Assembly (NCBI GenBank): GCA_024682015.1
Contig: JAIKZT010000018.1
Span: 1 to 8,561 of the forward strand
DNA length: 8,561 bases
Reading direction: 5' to 3'
Source: Clostridia bacterium
GTDB taxonomy: Bacteria > Bacillota > Clostridia > Peptostreptococcales > Anaerovoracaceae
Positions 1 to 6,185 of this stretch are shown piece after piece. Below the pieces are notes generated by a model. That model ran no database searches. It was not told the DNA's origin and was given only the letters and a program-made list of their open reading frames with translations. Each line of letters begins with the position of its first letter. Within the stretch, counting starts at the first letter, position 1. A program made the position numbers and the translations under genes.

Positions 1-86
1 ACGTACCGCTGCTTTTCAAAGAACCATTTCTTGACGGGGAACCACTGCCGGAGGTCTTTTGCTTCAACGAGAATTTCCTTGTTCAT
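1..86 (-). CDS. oppF: Oligopeptide/dipeptide ABC importer ATPase, OppF/DppF-like (N-terminal fragment)
   Basis: Only the first 28 codons are in the window; the gene runs off the left edge. The peptide begins MNKEILVEAKDLRQWFPVKK and continues WFFEKQRY. The pattern 'ILVEAKDLRQWFPVK' is typical of the start of the second ATPase of peptide importers (OppF/DppF: 'L.v.dLkk.Fpvk...'). The ATP-binding motifs lie outside the window. The ATG at 86-84 sits only three bases after the TGA stop of the preceding ATPase (92-90), and GTGAGGTG (100-93), inside the end of that gene, serves as its ribosome binding site, so the two ATPases are probably translationally coupled. By family knowledge it would pair with the upstream ATPase as a heterodimer driving the permeases. 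The family call is supported by the N-terminus and the gene order; the exact symbol is by analogy. Confidence 0.85.
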   Translation of the reverse strand, partial: MNKEILVEAKDLRQWFPVKKWFFEKQRY

Positions 87-89
87 GCA

Positions 90-1070
90 TCACACCTCAC
101 TTTCGTATTTAAAGCAGCGCACGTTATGCTTCTCGCCGACGCTTGTCGCAGTGGGCTTTTCCCGGTGGCAGCGCTCGGTCGCGTACTTGCAGCGCGGCGC
201 AAAGACGCAGCCTTCGGGGAAGTGACCCGCCGGAGGAACCGTGCCCGGGATGACGTAGAGCTTGCCTTCCCGCTGACCCGCGTGCGGCAGAGCCGCCAGC
301 AGGCCTTCCGTGTACGGATGCTTCGGGTTCCGGAAGATCTCCTTGGTGGAAGCCTCCTCCATGATCTCGCCGCAGTACAGGACGATGGCCCGCTCGCACA
401 TTTCCGCGACGACGCCGAGGTCGTGGGTGATGAACATGATGGCGGTGCCGGTCTCGTCTCTCAGGTTTCTCATCAGCTGAAGGACCTGCGCCTGAATGGT
501 CACGTCCAGCGCGGTCGTAGGCTCATCCGCGATGAGCAGCTGAGGCTTGCAGGCGAGAGCCATGGCGATCATGACCCGCTGCCGCATTCCGCCGGACAGC
601 TGGAAGGGATATTCCTTGACGCGCTTTTCGGGCAGCGCCACGTCCACCATCTTGAGGGCTTCTATGGAAGCCTTCAAGGCTTCATCCTTGCTCATGCCCT
701 GATGGAGCCGGAAGACTTCGGAGAGCTGGTTTCCGATGGTGAACACCGGATTGAGGGACGTCATGGGATCCTGGAAGATCATAGAGATCTTGTTGCCGCG
801 GATGTTGCGAATCTCTTCCTTGGACAGAGCCATGACATCCGTTCCGCAGAAGTCGATATGGCCTTCTATTCTTGCGGTCTTTCCCAGCAGCCGCATGACC
901 GACAGCGAGGTGATGCTCTTGCCGCAGCCGGACTCGCCGACGATGCCGAGGGTCTCGCCCGCGTTGACGGAAAAGCTGATGTCGTTGATGATCTGCGTCG
1001 TGCCGTAATCGCCGTCAAAGAAGACTTTGAGGTTTTCGACAGTCAGAATTCTGTTGTTTTCAGTGCTCAT
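90..1070 (-). CDS. oppD: Oligopeptide/dipeptide ABC importer ATPase, OppD/DppD-like
   Basis: This cytoplasmic ATPase powers peptide import. With the ATG start at 1070 it is 326 residues, the usual length. Visible motifs: Walker A GESGCGKS (45-52), Q-loop FQDPMTSLNP (Gln100), signature LSGGMRQR (158-165), Walker B LLIADE (178-183), D-loop around 'TTALD', and switch His216 (ITHD). The C-terminal extension found in peptide-importer ATPases follows ('NPKHPYTEGLLAALP', 248-262), with a four-cysteine cluster at Cys288, Cys294, Cys301 and Cys319. A GTG nine bases upstream at 1079 would extend the frame by three residues, but it lies in the ribosome binding site AGGAGG (1084-1079), which is spaced 8 bases from the ATG at 1070; I therefore prefer 1070. 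The gene starts 12 bases after the permease C stop and ends 3 bases before the next ATPase, so it is part of one operon. All catalytic motifs are intact. The specific substrate is unknown. Confidence 0.96.
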   Translation of the reverse strand: MSTENNRILTVENLKVFFDGDYGTTQIINDISFSVNAGETLGIVGESGCGKSITSLSVMRLLGKTARIEGHIDFCGTDVMALSKEEIRNIRGNKISMIFQDPMTSLNPVFTIGNQLSEVFRLHQGMSKDEALKASIEALKMVDVALPEKRVKEYPFQLSGGMRQRVMIAMALACKPQLLIADEPTTALDVTIQAQVLQLMRNLRDETGTAIMFITHDLGVVAEMCERAIVLYCGEIMEEASTKEIFRNPKHPYTEGLLAALPHAGQREGKLYVIPGTVPPAGHFPEGCVFAPRCKYATERCHREKPTATSVGEKHNVRCFKYESEV

Positions 1071-1078
1071 AACCGTCA

Positions 1079-1084
1079 CCTCCT
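1079..1084 (-). promoter_or_regulatory. Ribosome binding site of the OppD-like gene (decides the start)
   Basis: On the minus strand AGGAGG occupies 1084-1079, eight bases upstream of the ATG at 1070-1068, and overlaps the TAG stop of the permease C gene (1085-1083). It also overlaps the in-frame GTG at 1079-1077, which is therefore unlikely to be the start codon. Confidence 0.85.
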
Positions 1085-1922
1085 AACCGCGAAGCTTCGG
1101 ATCGAGGACGTCGCGAACGCCGTCGCCGAGGATACAGAAGCCGAGTACGGTAATGGACAGCGCGATGCCCGCGTACAGGCACTGATAAGGGTGCACGATG
1201 ATCATGGGGCTGCCTTCGTTGACGATGCCGCCCCAGGTGGGGATGCGCGGGTCAAGGCCTACGCCCAGGAAGCTCAGGGACGCCTGAGTCAGGCACGTGG
1301 AGGCCAGGCCGGACGTGAACCGGATGATCAGTTGGGAGAAGCTCAAAGGCAGCACGTATTTGGTCATGATGCGAAGATCCGAAGCGCCGGACGCCTTCGC
1401 GCTTTCGACGTGCTCCTTTTCCTTGATGGACAGGACCTGCTGGCGGGTGATCCTGGCGATGCCCGGCAGGTTCACGATGACCAGAACGGTGATCAGTTTG
1501 CCTACGCCTGGACCCAGTATGGTCACCATGACGATGGCCAGCAGGATGGTCGGCAGCGTCGCGAGGCCCTCCATGAGCCGCATCAATATCATGTCGACCT
1601 TATGATAGTAGCCGCAGACCAGGCCTATGGAACTGCCTATGATGACGGCCAGGACGTTCACGAGGACGCTGACGACGAGGGAGACCCTGCCGCCGTAGAC
1701 GACCCGTGAGTACAGATCCCTGCCAAGAGTGTCCGTACCGAAGCGGTGCTCTGCGTTGGGCGGTGTGTTCTGGTCGTATATGTTTACCTGGTTGGGGTCG
1801 TGGGTGGCCAGTACCGGTGCAAGCAGTGAAATGATGATCATGATCAGAATGATGGTGCCGCCGACCATGACGCGGAAGTATCGACGGATAAAGGCGCCGG
1901 TCTTCATTTTTCTCTTTTCCAT
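1083..1922 (-). CDS. oppC: Peptide ABC importer permease, OppC/DppC-like
   Basis: 279-residue inner membrane subunit that forms the translocation pore with the B permease. It has an N-terminal cytoplasmic stub and a first membrane segment (about 19-39), then the OppC family hallmark 'HRFGTDTLGRDLYSRVVYGGR' region (59-79). Further hydrophobic segments lie near 82-104, 117-138, 142-154, about 208-222 and 249-266. The EAA-type coupling loop that contacts the ATPase is at about 170-192 ('EHVESAKASGAS...YVLP'). 'SFLGVGLDPRIPTWGG' (217-232) and the end 'GDGVRDVLDPKLRG' are classic for this family. The ATG at 1922 is preceded by AAGGAGG (1935-1929), spaced six bases and overlapping the stop of permease B, which supports this start. 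It lies 11 bases downstream of permease B and 12 bases upstream of the OppD-like ATPase. OppC versus DppC cannot be told apart from sequence alone. Confidence 0.96.
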   Translation of the reverse strand: MEKRKMKTGAFIRRYFRVMVGGTIILIMIIISLLAPVLATHDPNQVNIYDQNTPPNAEHRFGTDTLGRDLYSRVVYGGRVSLVVSVLVNVLAVIIGSSIGLVCGYYHKVDMILMRLMEGLATLPTILLAIVMVTILGPGVGKLITVLVIVNLPGIARITRQQVLSIKEKEHVESAKASGASDLRIMTKYVLPLSFSQLIIRFTSGLASTCLTQASLSFLGVGLDPRIPTWGGIVNEGSPMIIVHPYQCLYAGIALSITVLGFCILGDGVRDVLDPKLRG

Positions 1923-1933
1923 GGGCGGCCTCC

Positions 1934-2881
1934 TTAGTCGAACTCGATCCTCGGGTCGAGGATCTTATAGATGATATCCAGCAGAATATTCATGATGATG
2001 AAAATGATGGCGACGAAAAGGATGATCGCCTGCTCCTGCGTATAGTCTCTGCGCAGAAGCGAGTCGTAGGCGAGCTTGCCCATGCCGGGAATGTTGAAAA
2101 CGTTTTCCGTGATGGTGGCGCCGCCCAGCATGCTGGCGATGGAGACGCCGATGTTGGTGACCACCGGGGCGAGGGCGTTCTTGAGCGCGTGCTTGTAGTA
2201 GACCAGCCTTTCGGCAAGGCCCTTGGCGCGGGCGGTCTTGATGTAGTCGTTGGACAGCACGTCCAGCATGGTCGTCCTGGTGTAACGGGTAAGGCTTCCG
2301 ACGTGCTGGAAACCCAGGACCAGGCAGGGGATCGTCAGGCAGTGCAGAGCTTTGCGCAGGCCCGCGTCCGCGATGAATTTATAGCCCTGCACTGGAAATA
2401 GCCCCGTCCTTACGCATACGTAATAGACGAGCATCAGGCCGAGCCAGAAGCTGGGGAGGGACAGGGCCAGGACGGAAACCGTCGTAAGGGAGTAGTCGAC
2501 GACCGTATTCCGCCTTCGGGCGGAAACGATGCCGAACGGTATGGCAAAAACGACAGCGATGATCGTGCTGTAGATGGTGACCAGGATGGTAGGCTCCATC
2601 CTTGCCTTGATGTTCTGGAAGACTGGTTTGTTGTTATACAGGGATGTGCCCCAGTCCCCCGAAACGATGCCAAAAACATATTCTCCGTATTGCTGCAGAA
2701 TTGGTTTGTTCAGGCCCATCGATTCCCGCAGCGCCGCGTAATCCTCCGGCTCGTAGTCGTCGCCCAGGATCATGAGCGCGGGATCGCCGGGGATGATGCG
2801 CATGAGGAAAAAGACAAGCGTAATGACGATGAACAATACCGGAATTGCAGAGAGCAGCCTCTTTATCGTAAATTTAAGCAA
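1934..2881 (-). CDS. oppB: Peptide ABC importer permease, OppB/DppB-like
   Basis: 315-residue inner membrane permease. The N-terminus MLKFTIKRLLSAIPVLFIVI is the usual OppB start, with the first membrane segment at about 9-28 followed by 'RIIPGDPA' (28-35), a family hallmark. A conserved extracytoplasmic part (about 40-95) contains 'GDWGTSLYNNKPV'. Further membrane segments lie near 97-120, 131-157, 180-193, about 238-255 and 285-305. The EAA coupling loop is at about 212-240 ('DYIKTARAKGLAER...LKNALAPV'). The end 'YKILDPRIEFD' is typical ('y..lDPRi'). The start codon is TTG at 2881-2879: AAGGAGG (2894-2888) sits six bases upstream and the next in-frame Met is residue 27, inside the first membrane helix, so the TTG is well supported. 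It follows the binding-protein gene after 75 bases that hold a strong hairpin. Confidence 0.96.
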   Translation of the reverse strand: MLKFTIKRLLSAIPVLFIVITLVFFLMRIIPGDPALMILGDDYEPEDYAALRESMGLNKPILQQYGEYVFGIVSGDWGTSLYNNKPVFQNIKARMEPTILVTIYSTIIAVVFAIPFGIVSARRRNTVVDYSLTTVSVLALSLPSFWLGLMLVYYVCVRTGLFPVQGYKFIADAGLRKALHCLTIPCLVLGFQHVGSLTRYTRTTMLDVLSNDYIKTARAKGLAERLVYYKHALKNALAPVVTNIGVSIASMLGGATITENVFNIPGMGKLAYDSLLRRDYTQEQAIILFVAIIFIIMNILLDIIYKILDPRIEFD

Positions 2882-2887
2882 TCCGGA

Positions 2888-2894
2888 CCTCCTT
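2888..2894 (-). promoter_or_regulatory. Ribosome binding site of the OppB-like gene (supports a TTG start)
   Basis: AAGGAGG on the minus strand at 2894-2888 is spaced six bases from TTG at 2881-2879. No ATG lies at a suitable distance, so the site fixes a non-ATG start that a simple ATG-only gene caller would miss or shorten. Confidence 0.85.
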
Positions 2895-2903
2895 TGTTAA
2901 CGC

Positions 2904-2928
2904 GCGGCGCCCGTTATCCGGGCGCCGC
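2904..2928 (-). other. Strong stem-loop between the binding-protein and permease genes
   Basis: A perfect 10-bp inverted repeat, GCGGCGCCCG/CGGGCGCCGC, surrounds a five-base loop, 28 bases after the stop of the binding-protein gene. On the minus strand the stem is followed by GCGTTAACAAAGGAGG, with no run of T, so it is not a normal Rho-independent terminator. Stem-loops in this position after the first gene of binding-protein transporter operons (for example malE-malF) are known to protect the upstream mRNA from 3' decay or to attenuate read-through, giving more binding protein than permease. That role here is inferred. Confidence 0.75.
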
Positions 2929-2956
2929 AGAAATGGTTTCTAAGAATGACTGTCTG

Positions 2957-4624
2957 CTACTTTACGAAATAGCTGTTCCAGAAGTACTGGCTGATGCCGC
3001 TGTAATCCAGTTCAAAGTCGGCGACCGTGTAAGTAGCGGAAGCCTTCTTGCCGAAGCAGATGTACGGGCAATCCTCAACGACCAGCCACTCGAGGTCTTC
3101 AAACGCCTTTACGTTTTCTTCGCTGCCCCAGGGCGTGCAGAAGAGAACATCGGTAATGGCAATTCTTTCCGGGGTAGTCCATCCGTTGCCTTTGTTCATA
3201 CCCATCGCGGAGTTGGAGTTCATCGGGTGATCCAGAGCGCTCTGAGTCTCCCAGAAGGAGATGTCGTATTCGGAAGCGGGATCCTCGCGCAGAGCGCCGA
3301 TGGAACCGGCATCCACGACCCACAGGTTCACGTTGATGCCCAGTTCTTCGAGCTTGGGAACGATGACCATGGCGGCTCTGTAGTAGGAGCTGCCCTCTCT
3401 GACCAGATAGGTCACCTCTTCGCCATTGTAACCGGACGCTTCGAGATACTGTTTGGCCAGATCCATGTCGGCGATGTCGTAGGCGTTATCCTTCAGGATA
3501 TCGTTGTGATACATGGTGCAGGATTCTGCCACGGGGCACGGATCCATGATGTGGGTATCCGGGTCGCCGTTGGAGATGGCGAACATGACTTCGTCGCAGT
3601 CGATGGCCGCGCGGATCGCCTTGCGGAAATCGGCGTTCTGGACGATGCTGTCCTTATTTTCTTCGTTCAGGTTGAAATAGATGTAGTGGGTCCACTGGTT
3701 GTTTCTGAGCCACTTGTGCAGGCCGATCTGATCCGCGTAGGGCTGCATCTCGGTCGTGACGGAACCGACGGTGTAGTCGCCCGCGATCATGCCCGCGGTA
3801 ATGGATGCGGAGTTGGTGTTGACGGACCAGATGAGGCGATCCGGATAGGCGTGCTTGGCATCCGCAGGGCCAGGGCCGCCGGCATCGTTCTGCGCATAGT
3901 TCTCGTTTCTGACTTCGATGATCTCGGTCTCAGGCTCCCACTTCTCCAGGATGTAGGGACCGGTTCCGATGAGTTCGTGGAAATCCGTGCACTCTTCCGG
4001 ATACTTCTCGCAGACTTCCTTGGGCATGACCCAGACGGGGCCTTCGATGTCGCCGAAGTTCGTGAGCAGGATCGGGCAGACCGCGTTGAAGTAATAGGTT
4101 ACGGAGTCGCCTTCGACCTTGACGTCCTCGACGTAGTTCCAGAACTTGGTCTGGAAGGACGGTCTGTTGCCGGCTCTCTCGATGGAGGCGACGACGTCTT
4201 CGATCTCGACCTTTTCACCGTTGGAGAAGTAGTACTCTCTCATGGTGAACTTCAGGGAGAGGCCGTCTTCTGCGTACTCAAAGTCGCACATGAGCGGATA
4301 GACGTTACCGTCGCCGCCGGTCACGATGGGGCCTTCGTAGAGGTTCTTGATCCAGTTCAGGTTGGCGTTGCCGGTGCCGCAGAAGTGGGGATCGACGGAC
4401 GTCGCGATCAGGCTGGTCGCGATGATGACATCTCCGCCGTATCTCTCCTCGTTCTCTCTGACCGGAGCAGCGGGCTCCGTGGTCTCCGGGGTCGGGGTGG
4501 TCTCTGCTGTCTCTGCCGGCTCGGTGGTCGCCGGCTCGGGAGTAGTCGTCGTTTGGCTACTGGTGCAGGCAGCGAGACCGAGGAGCATGGAAAGGACAAG
4601 CAGAATTGCTAATGTCTTCTTCAT
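2957..4624 (-). CDS. oppA: Extracellular peptide-binding lipoprotein, family 5 (OppA/DppA-like)
   Basis: Substrate-binding lipoprotein of the importer; 555 residues from the ATG at 4624. The signal peptide MKKTLAILLVLSMLLGLAAC carries a lipobox LAAC, with lipidation expected at Cys20. A flexible Thr/Pro/Glu/Ala-rich linker follows (about 21-56), then the mature family 5 fold from about 60 to 555, starting 'RYGGDVIIATS'. Family signatures include 'EGPIVTGGDGNVYPLMCDFEY' split around 98-117, 'LSLKFTMREYYFSNGEKVEIEDV' around 122-144 (the usual 'f.lr.gv.f.nG...tAeDV'), 'IGTGPYILEKW' (219-229) and 'NADFRKAIRAAID' (330-342). It is the first importer gene, behind a sigma-54 promoter. A TTG at 4642 would add six residues but overlaps the ribosome binding site, so I reject it. 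Family 5 proteins bind di- and oligopeptides, but also nickel, opines, glutathione or sugars, so the ligand is not determined. Confidence 0.95.
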   Translation of the reverse strand: MKKTLAILLVLSMLLGLAACTSSQTTTTPEPATTEPAETAETTPTPETTEPAAPVRENEERYGGDVIIATSLIATSVDPHFCGTGNANLNWIKNLYEGPIVTGGDGNVYPLMCDFEYAEDGLSLKFTMREYYFSNGEKVEIEDVVASIERAGNRPSFQTKFWNYVEDVKVEGDSVTYYFNAVCPILLTNFGDIEGPVWVMPKEVCEKYPEECTDFHELIGTGPYILEKWEPETEIIEVRNENYAQNDAGGPGPADAKHAYPDRLIWSVNTNSASITAGMIAGDYTVGSVTTEMQPYADQIGLHKWLRNNQWTHYIYFNLNEENKDSIVQNADFRKAIRAAIDCDEVMFAISNGDPDTHIMDPCPVAESCTMYHNDILKDNAYDIADMDLAKQYLEASGYNGEEVTYLVREGSSYYRAAMVIVPKLEELGINVNLWVVDAGSIGALREDPASEYDISFWETQSALDHPMNSNSAMGMNKGNGWTTPERIAITDVLFCTPWGSEENVKAFEDLEWLVVEDCPYICFGKKASATYTVADFELDYSGISQYFWNSYFVK

Positions 4625-4632
4625 CTTAGTTT

Positions 4633-4639
4633 CCTCCTT
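4633..4639 (-). promoter_or_regulatory. Ribosome binding site of the binding-protein gene (decides the start)
   Basis: AAGGAGG at 4639-4633 lies eight bases upstream of the ATG at 4624-4622. The longer frame opens with TTG at 4642-4640, which abuts this site, so it is very unlikely to be the start. The ATG choice also gives a textbook lipoprotein signal peptide. Confidence 0.88.
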
Positions 4640-4672
4640 CAAAGACTAAAACAATTAACGCAAAGAGATACT

Positions 4673-4688
4673 TGCAACTTTCGTGCCA
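4673..4688 (-). promoter_or_regulatory. Sigma-54 (RpoN) -24/-12 promoter of the importer operon
   Basis: On the minus strand TGGCACG (4688-4682), AAAG, TTGCA (4677-4673) matches the established sigma-54 consensus TGGCACG-N4-TTGCW at every defined position; the preceding base is T, also favoured. The GG and GC doublets have the required 12-base periodicity (G4687 to G4675). Taking the C of GC as -12, transcription should start near 4662, leaving about 38 bases before the ATG at 4624. No convincing sigma-70 promoter competes here. Such promoters are silent without an NtrC-type activator, and one is encoded by the adjacent gene. Confidence 0.92.
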
Positions 4689-4703
4689 AGATGTTTTACC
4701 GAT

Positions 4704-4750
4704 AAAAAGCCCGAAAGCTGCAGACCGCTTCGCCGGCCATAGCCTTCGGG
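4704..4750 (-). terminator. Rho-independent terminator of the kinase-regulator operon
   Basis: On the minus strand CCCGAAGGC (4750-4742) pairs with GCTTTCGGG (4718-4710) over nine pairs, including one G-U. The 23-base loop can itself form a short inner stem (GGCC/GGTC). C and TTTTT (4708-4704) follow directly. It begins 64 bases past the regulator's stop codon and ends 15 bases upstream of the sigma-54 promoter, separating the regulator transcript from the importer transcript. Confidence 0.8.
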
Positions 4751-4760
4751 TGGTAATTTT

Positions 4761-4778
4761 TACGCGCGGACGCGCGTA
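4761..4778. promoter_or_regulatory. Candidate upstream activator site (palindrome) for the importer promoter
   Basis: TACGCGCGGACGCGCGTA is a perfect eight-base inverted repeat around a two-base centre. Its centre is about 107 bases upstream of the predicted sigma-54 start site, within the usual distance for binding by an NtrC-type activator through its Fis-like helix-turn-helix. It is flanked by A/T runs (T at 4757-4760 and 4779-4784). A run of T follows it only on the plus strand, where no gene ends, so a terminator role is less likely. Binding is inferred, not shown. Confidence 0.5.
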
Positions 4779-4814
4779 TTTTTTGCACATTCAACGCTGC
4801 TTTTACGATCTGCT

Positions 4815-6185
4815 CTACCGTATGCCGTATTCCTGCATCTTCAGCTGGAGCCCTCTCCGGCTGATGCCCAGGTCCATGGCCGTCAGATCTCTTCTGCCGT
4901 CGTTCTTTTTCAGCGTGCACTCGATCGCCCGCTTTTCGATCTCCTTGAAGGAATGCGTCGAAAGGAAGGCGTCCAGATCTTCTCCGTTTCCGGCTGGAAG
5001 GCTCTGGACCTTGGCGCCGCGCAGCTCCTCGGGAAGATCGCACGCGTCGATGTACTCGCCGCGGCAGACGATCACGGCGTATTCCAGCATGTTCGAGAGC
5101 TGGCGGACGTTGCCCGGGAAATCGTACGAGGACAGCAGCTTTGCCGCCTCGGGCGTGCAGCCCCGGATGTTCTTGCGCATCTCGTAGGCGTGCTGCTTGA
5201 TGAAGAAGTCGCAGAGCACGTGAATGTCCTCGCCGCGCTCCCGCAGGGGCGGAAGTTTGATCGACATGACGTTGAGGCGGTAATAGAGGTCCAGGCGGAA
5301 CGTCTTTTCCTGGATGGCTTTGTCCAGATCCTTGTTGGTCGCCGCGATCACGCGGACGTCCACCTTGCGGGGTTCAGCGGCGCCAAGAGGCGTAAACTCC
5401 TTGTCCTGCAGGACGCGCAGCAGCTTGCTCTGAAGGCTCAGGGGCATGTCGCCGATCTCGTCCAGGAAGATGGTCCCGCCGTCGGCGATCTCGAACTTGC
5501 CCTTGCGGTCGGCCGTAGCGCCGGTAAAGGACCCTTTGCGATGGCCGAACAGTTCGCTTTCCATCAGGTTTTCGGGTATCGCCGCGCAGTTCACGACGAC
5601 GAAGCGCCCGTCCTTGCGGCTGCCGTCCGTATGGATGGCCTTGGCGACCAGCTCCTTGCCGGTCCCGCTTTCTCCGGTGATCAGGACGTTGGCGTCCGTG
5701 CCCCGGAGCGTCTCGATCAGCCGGTACACCTGCTGCATCGCGGGGCTTTCTCCCACGATGCGGTCGAAGTGGCGCAGGCTGCCCAGCTCATCGGAGAGCA
5801 TGGTCACCTTTTCGTTCAGCGCGTGATGTTCCAACGCCTGCGCGATGACCACGTCCAGTTCATTCAGTTTGAGAGGCTTCGTCAGATAGGAGAACGCGCC
5901 CAGCTGCATGGCTTCGACGGACGTGTCGATGCTGCCGTAAGCCGTCATGACGATGACCGTAACGTCCGGATGATCGGCTTTGATCGCTTTCAGCACGTCA
6001 AGACCGTTCTCCGTACCCAGGCGAAGATCCAGCAGGATCAGGTCGCAGCGGGACCTTTCCAGTTCCTCGAGCGCAGGACCAGGGCTCAAAAACGTCTTGA
6101 CCTCGTATTTTTTAGCCAGGGCAAAGCTGAGCGACGTGCAGATGCCCTGCTCATCGTCAATGACCCATACCGCGTATCTACTCAT
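4815..6185 (-). CDS. Sigma-54-dependent response regulator, NtrC family
   Basis: 456-residue transcription activator with the canonical three domains. The receiver domain (about 4-120) has acidic pocket Asp10/Asp11, phospho-acceptor Asp53 (LLDLRLG), Thr81 and Lys103. The AAA+ domain (about 142-370) has Walker A GESGTGKE (171-178), the sigma-54-contacting loop as GSFTGA (218-223, a Ser variant of GAFTGA), Walker B IFLDE (239-243) and candidate arginine fingers Arg297 and Arg303. The C-terminal Fis-type DNA-binding domain is at about 413-456 ('FKEIEKRAI..TL..NDGRR', then 'LGISRRGLQLKMQEYGI'). GGAGG (6199-6195) lies nine bases upstream of the ATG, inside the kinase gene, and the genes overlap by eight bases (ATGAGTAG), so the pair is translationally coupled. 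It should activate the sigma-54 promoters before its own operon and before the importer. All catalytic residues look intact. Confidence 0.96.
   Translation of the reverse strand: MSRYAVWVIDDEQGICTSLSFALAKKYEVKTFLSPGPALEELERSRCDLILLDLRLGTENGLDVLKAIKADHPDVTVIVMTAYGSIDTSVEAMQLGAFSYLTKPLKLNELDVVIAQALEHHALNEKVTMLSDELGSLRHFDRIVGESPAMQQVYRLIETLRGTDANVLITGESGTGKELVAKAIHTDGSRKDGRFVVVNCAAIPENLMESELFGHRKGSFTGATADRKGKFEIADGGTIFLDEIGDMPLSLQSKLLRVLQDKEFTPLGAAEPRKVDVRVIAATNKDLDKAIQEKTFRLDLYYRLNVMSIKLPPLRERGEDIHVLCDFFIKQHAYEMRKNIRGCTPEAAKLLSSYDFPGNVRQLSNMLEYAVIVCRGEYIDACDLPEELRGAKVQSLPAGNGEDLDAFLSTHSFKEIEKRAIECTLKKNDGRRDLTAMDLGISRRGLQLKMQEYGIR

Noticed and set aside
1071..1079. GTG start giving a 329-residue OppD-like ATPase
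   Set aside because: The GTG overlaps the AGGAGG ribosome binding site, which is spaced correctly for the ATG at 1070.
126..1709. A 527-residue plus-strand open frame opposite the OppD- and OppC-like genes
   Set aside because: It spans two unmistakable genes on the other strand and is a codon-bias shadow with low-complexity His/Asp/Gln/Ala content and no family motifs.
2690..4612. A 640-residue plus-strand open frame opposite the binding-protein gene
   Set aside because: It is a mirror frame of a GC-rich gene. It is rich in Val/Asp/Gly/Arg without recognisable domains, spans the intergenic hairpin, and lies opposite a clear lipoprotein gene with signal peptide and ribosome binding site.
4625..4642. 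TTG start giving a 561-residue binding protein
   Set aside because: The TTG abuts the AAGGAGG ribosome binding site; the ATG at 4624 has ideal spacing and a typical lipoprotein signal peptide.
4694..4707. TTTTA/TAAAA inverted repeat between the terminator and the sigma-54 promoter
   Set aside because: It is a short A/T repeat made largely by the terminator's T-tract; no independent function is supported.
4761..4784. Plus-strand terminator (palindrome followed by six T)
   Set aside because: The shape fits, but no plus-strand gene ends here and the two- to four-base loop is small. A regulator site for the sigma-54 promoter explains its position better, though a bidirectional role is not excluded.
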